Shown here: positions 17,745-26,060 of the stretch, piece by piece | Position numbering within the stretch: position 1 is the stretch's first letter | Layout: the number at the start of each line of letters is the position of its first letter | Assembly (NCBI RefSeq): GCF_001651035.1 | Contig: NZ_LXRG01000192.1 | Coordinates: 62,001 to 126,000, forward strand | Reading direction: 5' to 3' | DNA length: 64,000 nucleotides | From: Halomonas sp. ALS9 | GTDB lineage: Bacteria > Pseudomonadota > Gammaproteobacteria > Pseudomonadales > Halomonadaceae | Program-made: the position numbers and the translations under genes | Notes under the pieces: model-generated | The model's database searches: none | What the model saw: the letters and a program-made list of their open reading frames with translations, nothing else | Told to the model about the DNA's origin: nothing

Positions 17745-18614
17745 ATGAATTTTTTAGTAACAGGCTCAACAGGCATTTTAGCCCAGCAAGTTATTAAAAG
17801 CTTGCTGGCAGAAGGACACATTGTTAATGCTTTTTCAAGAACCCACGATGCTAGAAGCAGTCGCCAAGGCGAAGCTAAATATCGAAATGACGAACTACTG
17901 AATTTCAATAATCAGGTTGATGCAGTAATCCATTGCGCTTTTACCCGCAGCGAAGATCCAGCTGAGCTGTCGACGTCACTTCAGTTTACCTATGAAGTAG
18001 CCAAATTTTGTAACGCTCAGAAAATACCGACCGTCATCAATATTTCATCCCAGAGCGTTTACTCCGATCAGTCTCATGGTCACTTGCTTGATGAAACCTC
18101 TGCTGTAACACCTGCTACCCGGTACGGGCTTGCAAAATTTTCCTCGGAGCTAATCCTTAGCAACCTAAATTGTACAAATGCGATCACCATTAGACTCGGA
18201 AGCCTCATAGGAAAAGGTATGGAAGTGCGAGCACTTCATAAAATGACCCTTAATGCTTGGAATAACAACCAAGTTACGGCGTTAGATGGACGTCAGTTTT
18301 GCAGTCTGATCTCTGTTGATGATGCTGCAAGGGCGGTTATTTCTATTGCTTTGGCCACTCCGCCTACAGAAGATATAACACTCAACTTGACCAGCCATGA
18401 GCAACCTACATTAGAGGATATCGTTCAACAAATAGCCTTGACTGTAGAGAAAGCAAAAGACGCTAAAGTAGATATAGTTTATATCCCAGCAGTAGATCAA
18501 ATGCCTGCTTCACTTAAGATAAGCACAAGCAAGCTAGAAAGAGATTATGGGATCGTTATTCGTGATAGTATCGCTAATACAATTAAGCAAATACTTTCTG
18601 ACAACGCAGATTAG
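17745..18614 (+). CDS. NAD-dependent epimerase/dehydratase (extended SDR)
   Basis: A 289-residue SDR. The N-terminal nucleotide-binding motif appears as VTGSTGILAQQVIKSLL, the active site as NISSQSVYSDQ with the Y-x3-K pair in TRYGLAKFSSE near residue 125, and the C-terminal half has the substrate-binding region found in sugar epimerases and reductases. It probably oxidises, reduces or epimerises the nucleotide sugar that the aminotransferase uses. Exact specificity is not readable. Confidence 0.8.
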   Translation: MNFLVTGSTGILAQQVIKSLLAEGHIVNAFSRTHDARSSRQGEAKYRNDELLNFNNQVDAVIHCAFTRSEDPAELSTSLQFTYEVAKFCNAQKIPTVINISSQSVYSDQSHGHLLDETSAVTPATRYGLAKFSSELILSNLNCTNAITIRLGSLIGKGMEVRALHKMTLNAWNNNQVTALDGRQFCSLISVDDAARAVISIALATPPTEDITLNLTSHEQPTLEDIVQQIALTVEKAKDAKVDIVYIPAVDQMPASLKISTSKLERDYGIVIRDSIANTIKQILSDNAD

Positions 18615-18630
18615 GATAAAATTAAGTCAT

Positions 18631-20238
18631 ATGCGTATTAATAGAAGAAGAGCTTCTCTTAGCAAAAAAATTAAGCTTACGTTTGACGTGAATATTTTTT
18701 CTGCTCTGACCACAGGCCACGTGAAAAAAGCGATAGCAGCTGTAGAGCGGGAGATAAAACGAGGTTATTCAGTCACCATTGCAGCATATGACTGGCGCCT
18801 GGCATTAACCCTAAAACGACATTATCCGGTAATTAAAGCCAACCTCTTGTTACCAGACCTTATCTTTGATCCAATCAACACCAGACCTACCTCGGCTTTT
18901 TACTGTCGCTATAAAAAGTCTTACCTTTTTTATCAAAGTTTCTATGGTCGCGATTGCGCCTGGTTTTTCACCTTTAATCCAAAGAAATATTTTATAGATT
19001 TAGGTGCTCTTCTGAACGCAACAGGCGCAGACAGGATAGAGGTTACAAGAAGTTGTCGCAGCTACGTGAATAACAAAACTACAGAAGGAAGTTTTTTTTA
19101 CAACTACGCGCAATATTCGCAGCTCTCCCAAGAAGGCAGGTACCCCACTTGGAATCACAAGTTTAAAAGCCACTTAGTCAGCCTAGCTGACTACTACCAG
19201 TTGGAAAAACATGTTAAGCAACCTGAAGCACATCAGTATCTGAGTGCTGTTAGAAAAGCTGCTCTTCTAGCAGAGGAAATGGCCAATAACAATCACAGGG
19301 AGGGAATAAAAGCCTTCTATGACGGACTTAAAAAGATAGGAAAAACACCTAATATTAGTACATTTAAAGATTTATGGTTACATCCAGTGGCACTTAATAA
19401 GATTTCTGATATTTACGCCGCTATGGGAGACATCGAAAATTATTTAACCTGTAAAAAAATTGAACTTAACCATCTTTTAGGCATTCATTCAAATAATCCA
19501 GTGATGTTGAGTGAGCGACAATTATTGGATGCGATGTTTAAACACATCACAATGGAAGCGGATGGCTTCAAATTCCGTAACTATCATGACGAAGAGTTCT
19601 TTAAATTAGTAAGCGGGAAAAGCGTAGCCATCGTTGGCCCTGCACCAAATCAGGAGCAGCATGGTCAAACCATCGACAGTTTTGATAATGTGATTCGCTT
19701 ACGATTCCCTGAAAAAGATACAGACTCCATCCCTTTTGTTGGAAAAAAAACAACTATTATCAATAACTCTTTAGCGTTTTCAAATCTAATGAAGGACAGC
19801 CTAATCTATGATGACAAGATTTCTGTAACTTACCAATCGGCAATTCCAATAGATAATAAAGCAAAGCGTGCGAGAACTTTGTTTGAACTAGAAAATAATC
19901 TATTGACCATGCCACATACGATACCCCGTATCCTTATCGACCTACTCGCGTTTTCACCCAACAAGATCAAAGTTTTTAATACAACATTATTCCTTGCTAT
20001 TAATGGTAAAACCTACACAAAGAATTATGATGAAAAAATTTCTGAAATTTTCCAAAAACATTTAATATCGTCAAAAAGAAATGTCTGCCTTAATTTTTTG
20101 TATCACGACCCAACTGTCAATTTCCTCATAACAAAATCTCTATATGAAAGATATTTTTTTGAAGCCGATCAACAACTTTCAAACATACTAAAAATGAACA
20201 TCAAGGAATATATACATCAAAGAATTAACAGCCATTAA
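18631..20238 (+). CDS. Glycosyltransferase with GT29 (sialyltransferase)-like motif
   Basis: A 535-residue protein without a signal peptide. Around residues 331-380 it contains KSVAIVGPAPNQEQHGQTID followed by SFDNVIRLRF, then FVGKKTTIINNS. This is the layout of sialylmotif L of GT29 enzymes (VVGxG...G..ID..D.V.R.N), which use CMP-nonulosonates. The N-terminal 330 residues are unrecognised, with a helical AE-rich region near 205-290. The ATG at 18631 follows the SDR stop. A CMP-pseudaminic acid pathway is encoded nearby, so it is a candidate pseudaminyl transferase; this remains inference. Confidence 0.65.
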   Translation: MRINRRRASLSKKIKLTFDVNIFSALTTGHVKKAIAAVEREIKRGYSVTIAAYDWRLALTLKRHYPVIKANLLLPDLIFDPINTRPTSAFYCRYKKSYLFYQSFYGRDCAWFFTFNPKKYFIDLGALLNATGADRIEVTRSCRSYVNNKTTEGSFFYNYAQYSQLSQEGRYPTWNHKFKSHLVSLADYYQLEKHVKQPEAHQYLSAVRKAALLAEEMANNNHREGIKAFYDGLKKIGKTPNISTFKDLWLHPVALNKISDIYAAMGDIENYLTCKKIELNHLLGIHSNNPVMLSERQLLDAMFKHITMEADGFKFRNYHDEEFFKLVSGKSVAIVGPAPNQEQHGQTIDSFDNVIRLRFPEKDTDSIPFVGKKTTIINNSLAFSNLMKDSLIYDDKISVTYQSAIPIDNKAKRARTLFELENNLLTMPHTIPRILIDLLAFSPNKIKVFNTTLFLAINGKTYTKNYDEKISEIFQKHLISSKRNVCLNFLYHDPTVNFLITKSLYERYFFEADQQLSNILKMNIKEYIHQRINSH

Positions 20239-20346
20239 ACGTATATTATACCTTCCAGTTTTCACTATGCGATAGATGCATAAACGAAACACGATCAATA
20301 GCTCTTCAATCAAACCACTGACGGTGGTTTTCAATCCAATTGTCCA

Positions 20347-20372
20347 AAAGGCTGCGCTTAAGCAGCCTTTTT
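20347..20372 (+). terminator. Terminator at the end of the plus-strand sugar operon
   Basis: aaaggctgc - gcttaa - gcagccttt followed by further T on the plus strand, about 110 bp after the last gene. The left A-tract would also allow function on the minus strand. Confidence 0.8.
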
Positions 20373-20440
20373 ATTACGCTCAATTTCCTGCACTTTCCCT
20401 GGGTTGAGCGACACGGAACGGTAATCCCCCGTTTTTAGAG
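20358..20440 (-). pseudogene. Possible C-terminal fragment of an unidentified gene
   Basis: Read on the minus strand this gives DYRSVSLNPGKVQEIERNKK then AA-stop, ending exactly at the terminator hairpin. It looks like the natural tail of a protein, but no body is present: the IS3 remnant lies directly upstream. It may be the stump of a gene destroyed by the insertion. Too short to identify. Confidence 0.3.
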
Positions 20441-20457
20441 GGCTTCAAAAGTAGACT

Positions 20458-21110
20458 TCAGGACATCATGGCCAACTTCTGTTGAGGAGTGATTCCCCCG
20501 AGTCCCATATTGGGTCGTTCGTGATAGTAGTGCCGAGCCAGCGAGTAGCATAATCTTGGACTTCTTCGGAGCTGTCGAACAGATACTGTGCCAGCCAATC
20601 GTAACGCTCCGTGCGGGTGTAGCGTTCGATATAGGCGTTCTGCTGGGGTTTGCCGGGCTGGATAAACGCAAGAGTAATGCCTTGGTTCTTAGCCCAGGTC
20701 GCCAACTTGCCACTGATGTATTCAGGGCCGTTGTTACAGCGAATAGAACGCGTTTTGCCCCGCCACTCAATGATCTGCTCAAGTGATCGGATAACACGCT
20801 ATGCCGGAAGCGAGAAGTCTACTTCGATGCCAAGACCTTCGCGGTTGAAGCCATCAATCACATTCAGTAGCCGGTAGCGGCGACCATCGATGAGCTGGTC
20901 GTGCATGAAGTCCATTGACCAACTATCATTGATCATTTCCGGCACGGCCAATGGCGCCGGCTTTTCACGAACCAGGTGTTTCTTGGGTTTTATCCGCAGG
21001 TTCAGTTCCAGCTCTCGATAAATTCGGTAAACCCGTTTGTGATTCCAGCCAAACCCTTTGACGTTTCTCAGGTGCAAAAAAGCACAGATCTACGCGGTAG
21101 TTTTGTTTTA
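20458..21110 (-). pseudogene. IS3-family transposase OrfB remnant
   Basis: The frame contains [20 protein letters not shown] and [10 protein letters not shown] with the first catalytic Asp of the IS3 rve domain, then SLPA and a nonsense TAG at 20799-20801. After it come RVIRSLEQIIEWRGK and IRCNNGPEYISG, where the usual catalytic D is replaced by N, then PGKPQQNAYIER with the catalytic E. Near 20530 the frame shifts into YHERPNMGLGGITPQQKLAM. OrfA and the start of OrfB are absent. The element is therefore dead three ways. It separates the two glycan operons. Confidence 0.85.
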
Positions 21111-21208
21111 TTCTCGTGAATAATTCATGAAAATATCTGCTTTAAAAGAGAGCTTTATGACCCATAATGGCACAAAGTTACTTTAAAAGAGCGTTGTACT
21201 GAAAGTTT

Positions 21209-22102
21209 TCAGTACTTTGACGCTAAAATAGCGCTGCCACTTTTTAAAATTGGAATATCCTTTAGAATCGGAAACGCTATACCAGTATCGATTGAATAAT
21301 AACAGTCTTTTTTATATTCTAGTAAGTAGTCTGTACCTGGAACCGTAAAGTGGCTATCCCCTTCATAACTTGCTTTACTTGGAGGCACTTTAATTATAAA
21401 ACACGCTGTTGGGTTCAACGCGTTAGAAGAGTGAGTAATAGGAATAATATCCTCAACACTACCGCCGAAATTTTCGACGACATTTTCTACGTCTTTAATA
21501 TAACCAAGCCTATCCATTCTCTCACGGCCTTCTTTAGAACAGAGTTCATAACATGGTTCGAAAAGAACACATTTATCTCTCGAAACCCTAAAAAGTTCAT
21601 TAACAATTTCGCCTAACTGGCTACCATTCGCCTCCAAAGCATGGCTGGAAGTAACGATATCAACAGACTTTGTCGGAAGAGGAATTTCGAGCATATCTGC
21701 CACTAAAGGCTTCATCTTAATTGAGGCACCGTGAATATCGTTCCAAAATGAACAACCTTTATAAATCCTAGACCAACTTATCTCTAAGTTATAAACCATT
21801 TTAGGTTTTACTGAAAAGCGGTCTACCATTAAAGCTATTGTCCATAACTCACCTGCGCCAACGTTTAAAATCACGCTATCTTTGTTAATATGCCGCTCAA
21901 GAATGTCTCCACCTTCATCCGTATACCTTCTTTTCTTTTCTTCATTATTGTAGAAATCCTTGATGTATGTTCCTGCCTGTAGATCATAAGCTATCTCAAT
22001 TGCTAACGATCTACTATTTGGTACCGATTTTTGCACGAGATCCATTACATTCTGCCCGGTTTTATAGGCGTCCCTACATTCCAAAAACAACTTATAATTC
22101 AT
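21209..22102 (-). CDS. SAM-dependent methyltransferase
   Basis: A 297-residue class I methyltransferase. Motif I is VILNVGAGELWT near residue 77, followed by an acidic end of strand 2 (LEISWSRI) and a motif IV-like SVDIVTSSHALEA near residue 150. AAGGAG precedes the ATG. It is the last gene of the long glycan operon and probably methylates a sugar or a glycan end. The acceptor cannot be named. A 279-bp gap separates it from the upstream gene, so it could have its own promoter. Confidence 0.7.
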   Translation of the reverse strand: MNYKLFLECRDAYKTGQNVMDLVQKSVPNSRSLAIEIAYDLQAGTYIKDFYNNEEKKRRYTDEGGDILERHINKDSVILNVGAGELWTIALMVDRFSVKPKMVYNLEISWSRIYKGCSFWNDIHGASIKMKPLVADMLEIPLPTKSVDIVTSSHALEANGSQLGEIVNELFRVSRDKCVLFEPCYELCSKEGRERMDRLGYIKDVENVVENFGGSVEDIIPITHSSNALNPTACFIIKVPPSKASYEGDSHFTVPGTDYLLEYKKDCYYSIDTGIAFPILKDIPILKSGSAILASKY

Positions 22103-22381
22103 TTTTCTTAACTCCTTCAGTAAGTGCGCCTTTCAGCATGCCAGCGGTGAAACCAAATCATTTCAACAAAAGCTTCATTTCTTTGAGCGTTAGCATATTC
22201 GTTCTTTTTTTGCTTCAACTATTTAGAAAGTCTCCGAATTACTAGCCCGGATATCTTACGCGGAGTAACAAAAAGTGACTGAAGCTGCTATCGTCATAAA
22301 TTCGGATAATGAATGTTTAACTTCGGTCGGTAAAGCCCGTGAATGTACCGGCGACAGGCCACTGATGGGCTCGAACCAGAA

Positions 22382-23536
22382 TCATAATAATATAAGGCTA
22401 TGAACCTCCGATATTCGCTTAGGGAGAGGAATCGATCGGCAAAACCCTCTTTTCTTATGTATTACAGTAACTTTAGAATCTACAGAAACAGGACTACGAC
22501 CAACATTTAACCGCGAAAAATTTCTATTCTTGCTTTCGCCCACAAAGCAATACTTATCATTTTCCTCGTAGCCTCGAACAAAACCTGACAATACAAACTG
22601 ACTCTCAAAATTATTGGTTAACACCTCTCCTTTGAAAGAGTTCAATATCCTAAGTGAACCATCAATAAAATCAACACTGTGCGGCATAGTAAGGTTGTTC
22701 ACGACTACCTTCATTTCACCAGTATCAAGATTGACCTCTACTAAACCGCCATCATATACTCCTCTCTTCCAGTTTCCTGAAACAGAGAACATAGAAACGT
22801 ATGCAAAACTGCCTACAACAATAAGGTCATTGCAATGATGTTGCGCGGACGAGAATTTTGTCTTTTTATCACTGAAGGGATACTCGAATAAAGTTTCGCC
22901 CTGCGAGCTGATCCCAACGATGGAATCATTATAGCTTGAAATAAAAACCCATCCGCCTTTAAACGGCCTTAACCCATGAGGTCTGGACGACTTAGGAAGT
23001 GGAATAACTGATGACACGTTATAATCAGCATCAAGAACGATAATCCCCTCACCTTGTGAGGATATCGCAATTCCATCTTTGTATCTGATCATCCCATGGA
23101 TATTCCCTGGATAAAGCTTTTCAATATCTGGATAATCAGAGTCTCCTTCTTGTATTTTATAGACGCCGCCACCTGAATCATCGGTTGCATTCGAAGGTAA
23201 ACCACTTGATATGAGGAATGCAAAACGTTCATCTTCAAGCTCTGCAATTTCTAGGCGCTCTTCTAGGTAATCCGAAACCCTAGCATCCTTACCCCAGACG
23301 AAACCTAATTTTTCAAGTTGTGCTTTCACTTCAGAAACTGACGTGGTACATATTACGACTTCAAATTCATCAGACCTATTGCGTAGAGCCTCAGGTGACT
23401 TAATTTCAATTCCATGAAAAAAACCACCGACCAAATCAGGATTATTGTCTACAATAAATGCAGGCTTACTTTTTAGCGATTTTTCAGCTACCACACCACT
23501 ACCAAAAAACACTAACTCACGGATATTTCTACGCAT
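22382..23536 (-). CDS. PglD-N-like Rossmann domain fused to a beta-propeller-like domain
   Basis: 384 residues. The first 90 or so read RELVFFGSGVVAEKSLKSKP, AFIVDNNPDLVGGFFHGIEI and VVICTTS. This is the fold seen at the N-terminus of PglD-type sugar acetyltransferases, here without the left-handed helix acetyltransferase part. From about residue 120 the protein consists of repeating strand units (GNIHGMIRYKDGIAISSQGE, RPHGLRPFKGGWVFISSYND, MPHSVDFIDGSLRILNSFKG) with an HG or HS step per unit, typical of a beta-propeller. Function unknown. It lies four bases after the second WbpG-like gene. Confidence 0.6.
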   Translation of the reverse strand: MRRNIRELVFFGSGVVAEKSLKSKPAFIVDNNPDLVGGFFHGIEIKSPEALRNRSDEFEVVICTTSVSEVKAQLEKLGFVWGKDARVSDYLEERLEIAELEDERFAFLISSGLPSNATDDSGGGVYKIQEGDSDYPDIEKLYPGNIHGMIRYKDGIAISSQGEGIIVLDADYNVSSVIPLPKSSRPHGLRPFKGGWVFISSYNDSIVGISSQGETLFEYPFSDKKTKFSSAQHHCNDLIVVGSFAYVSMFSVSGNWKRGVYDGGLVEVNLDTGEMKVVVNNLTMPHSVDFIDGSLRILNSFKGEVLTNNFESQFVLSGFVRGYEENDKYCFVGESKNRNFSRLNVGRSPVSVDSKVTVIHKKRGFCRSIPLPKRISEVHSLILL

Positions 23537-23540
23537 CTAA

Positions 23541-24719
23541 TTAAATACCTTTTCCATATTGGATGAATTGCTTGCTTGGTGCCCTCGCAAAGCCGCTAGA
23601 TTCGTGAACCAAAGAAAAATGTTTGCTAAGAACTGCAGATTCATTAACATCCCCGGATTTTATTAGGTTAGCAAATGCTGCAAGCCGGTGTTCCACGTAC
23701 CACTGGTAACCACTCTCACTGACCCCTAACCATTTAAAGAAAGGCTTGATTTCAACTGAGGCACCAGCATATTCTGACTTTAACTCTATTAACGTATTAG
23801 CATCTACTCGACCATGCCGAATTTCGCGCGCCAAGTGGTCATCCAACTTTCTATACCCAGTTCTTTTAAACTTTAGGAGGTCATGAATATTGTAATAAAC
23901 TGAACTTCCTGCGCGCTCATATGGATCAAATGTCGCCGAATTAGGCTCAGGCCAAAATCCGAACTGGCATGACCTTGAATTTTGACTCAACGGGTCCCAC
24001 CGAAAAAAATTGCTCAAATATAAACCATGAATATTACGACGTGCTATTTTTTTGATAGCAGGGTATCTATAGTAATTCAGTTTGCGTGTATCAATCTGCG
24101 CACCATTACCTATCAGGGTATCAACTTCCACATTCAATAAGTCATGTTCCCTACGACTCCACCTAGACATCTCAACAGAATCAAGATGACTGAACTTACC
24201 AACTTGTTCAACACTTTGATTTTGCCCCCATATTACTAACGGTATATTCCGATCATGGGCCACATGAACTGGAAATGCAGTATGAAGATTATGAAAGGGC
24301 AAAAGAATACTATCGTACTTTCTTAGACTAGTCTTAATTAACTCTTGGTAAACATGGAAATCTGGATTAAAAAAGACGGAGTCAACGTCAAAATACGTAA
24401 TTAGATTATGAAGATTATGCCATCCGATATCATTTTTAAAATAATCATTCACACCCACGACTAAAGGGGAAAGGCCTAAATCTAGCACGAGGGACAATAC
24501 GTAATAATCCTCGGCGTCACCTATAACTGGAACTACACAGTCATATGACTTATTTCTCTTTGTAGAGCCATCTAAAATTTCAATTAAAGCTTTACGCCTT
24601 TCCTCCCAATTTATTGAATCTTTTTCTTGATGGGTAATGCAACCGCTACAAACCCCGTTATATAACTCTAACCCAAACGGATGATTTATTGGATATAAAC
24701 ACTTCTTACAGGCCAGCAT
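23541..24719 (-). CDS. WbpG/PseA-like N-acetyl-sugar amidotransferase with degenerate PP-loop
   Basis: 392 residues with the same plan as WbpG proteins: an N-terminal zinc-knuckle CKKC (Cys4, Cys7) and CSGC (Cys24, Cys27), followed by the nucleotide-binding region. Where active members have SGGKDS this one reads VVPVIGDAEDYY (residues 62-73), so the ATP pyrophosphatase loop is lost. Downstream segments LVIWGQNQSVEQVG and RREHDLLNVEVD still align with family members. It may be a non-catalytic partner of the intact paralogue at 26044-27183. The start overlaps the hisF-like stop by 14 bases. Confidence 0.7.
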   Translation of the reverse strand: MLACKKCLYPINHPFGLELYNGVCSGCITHQEKDSINWEERRKALIEILDGSTKRNKSYDCVVPVIGDAEDYYVLSLVLDLGLSPLVVGVNDYFKNDIGWHNLHNLITYFDVDSVFFNPDFHVYQELIKTSLRKYDSILLPFHNLHTAFPVHVAHDRNIPLVIWGQNQSVEQVGKFSHLDSVEMSRWSRREHDLLNVEVDTLIGNGAQIDTRKLNYYRYPAIKKIARRNIHGLYLSNFFRWDPLSQNSRSCQFGFWPEPNSATFDPYERAGSSVYYNIHDLLKFKRTGYRKLDDHLAREIRHGRVDANTLIELKSEYAGASVEIKPFFKWLGVSESGYQWYVEHRLAAFANLIKSGDVNESAVLSKHFSLVHESSGFARAPSKQFIQYGKGI

Positions 24720-25422
24720 ATTTTTTAGCCTCCAAGATTGAATATTCTTTATGAAGGACTCTATTATCTATTGAGACAGCAGCCACCCCTTCTGACTTAG
24801 CCCTCTTGATCACATCTAACCCTATCCCCCCCATTAAAATAGTTCGAGGCAATGGAAATTTAATATCTTGGAGTGCATTAAAGGAAAAAAGGTTATCGAA
24901 ACCATCGGCATCAGTATCATAAACGATCAACTCATTACACAGGTTATGCAAGCTTTCAAAATCAATTTCTTCTACTCCAATAAATCTATTCTGGCTTGGT
25001 ATAAACACCCTGACTTTATCGTTATTATAAGAAATTGGAATCAAACACTGTATAGCTTGATGACCAAAGAGTGTTGCCGCTTCCTCTATTAAGGAATAAT
25101 TTCCTTCGAATACCGCAGAAGAGAAGACAAGCCTCTCTACAGGGAGACGACGAATCTTCTCAAGATCTTTTAAGGATCTAATTCCACCACCAAAACTTAA
25201 AGGGCTTAATGTATTACAACTCTCCAATACATCTATGTCGGCATTGTATGCTTGCGCGTCGTCTTCCGATCTCGCATATCGTAATACGGTTATTTCATCA
25301 CACTCATATTCATCCAAAGAGTCTAAAATGAATTGTAGATCACCAAGCGGGCGCAGTAAATTCCAGCCATATGACTGGACTGCTACCCTATTTTTCATAA
25401 TAATTGAAGCGCCGATTCTCAA
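24706..25422 (-). CDS. HisF-like ammonia-channel subunit of a sugar amidotransferase
   Basis: A 238-residue TIM-barrel protein related to the imidazole-glycerol-phosphate synthase subunit HisF. Recognisable parts are RVAVQSYGWNLLRPLGD, DEITVLRYARS, PLSFGGGIRSLKDLEKIRRL and LMGGIGL near the C-terminus. In O-antigen and flagellar glycan clusters such HisF/HisH pairs deliver ammonia to WbpG-type enzymes instead of making histidine. The start is TTG at 25422, supported by a perfect AGGAGG six bases upstream. It is clearly diverged from true HisF. Confidence 0.8.
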   Translation of the reverse strand: MRIGASIIMKNRVAVQSYGWNLLRPLGDLQFILDSLDEYECDEITVLRYARSEDDAQAYNADIDVLESCNTLSPLSFGGGIRSLKDLEKIRRLPVERLVFSSAVFEGNYSLIEEAATLFGHQAIQCLIPISYNNDKVRVFIPSQNRFIGVEEIDFESLHNLCNELIVYDTDADGFDNLFSFNALQDIKFPLPRTILMGGIGLDVIKRAKSEGVAAVSIDNRVLHKEYSILEAKKYAGL

Positions 25423-25433
25423 ACTACATCCTC

Positions 25434-26060
25434 CTACAAGATGTGTCGAAGGAATTCTATACCAGACTGCTGGCTTTTTTCGGGATGATACTGAACACCT
25501 ATTACATTGCGACTAATAACTACCCCACTGTAATTTTTAAGCGAGTTAGATATTGGAAAACTACGTTGATCTCTATCACCGTTTACAGCAGCGTACTCAT
25601 GATTGTAAAAAAAACGCCCACATAAGACCTTAGCCCTAGTTAATTTTGCCTTCCGCCAATGCTCCGATATGTCTACTTGTCGAAAATCAAAGCTTGTCTG
25701 CTCCCAACCATTGTGGGTGCCGACTCCCCTAAGACGTTCAACCTTCCCTCCGAGAATCCCAAGCGTTTGGACTCCCCCATCTTCCTCTGAATACTCAAAC
25801 ATTACTTGAAAACCCAAGCAAATGCCCAATAAGCGACCACCTGCACTGACATGATTCCGGACAGAGTTATCGAAACCTGTTTTTCTCAGTTTATGCATAA
25901 ACTTCCCTGCTGCACCAACTCCTGGCATCACTAGTAACTCGCTATTAATATCCTCAACTCGATTGATCACGTTGACATCGCAATTAACTTTGGTAAGCCA
26001 GTTAGTGACTGATCGGGTATTACCTATCCCCAAGTCTATTAAATCAACTTTCACTATCAA
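25434..26060 (-). CDS. hisH: HisH-like glutamine amidotransferase subunit
   Basis: A 208-residue class I glutaminase that releases ammonia from glutamine. The nucleophile lies in LLGICLGFQVMFEYSEEDGG (Cys81), and the catalytic His192 and Glu194 in GVQYHPEKS. The N-terminus VDLIDLGIGNTRSV matches HisH. It would work with the HisF-like protein to feed the WbpG-type amidotransferase. The start is a TTG at 26060 or a GTG at 26054, both inside the end of the upstream gene, so translation is coupled. Confidence 0.88.
   Translation of the reverse strand: MIVKVDLIDLGIGNTRSVTNWLTKVNCDVNVINRVEDINSELLVMPGVGAAGKFMHKLRKTGFDNSVRNHVSAGGRLLGICLGFQVMFEYSEEDGGVQTLGILGGKVERLRGVGTHNGWEQTSFDFRQVDISEHWRKAKLTRAKVLCGRFFYNHEYAAVNGDRDQRSFPISNSLKNYSGVVISRNVIGVQYHPEKSQQSGIEFLRHIL

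Noticed and set aside
24706..26060. Histidine biosynthesis genes hisH and hisF
   Set aside because: No other his genes are nearby, the HisF-like protein is strongly diverged, and both sit inside a nonulosonate operon beside WbpG-type genes.
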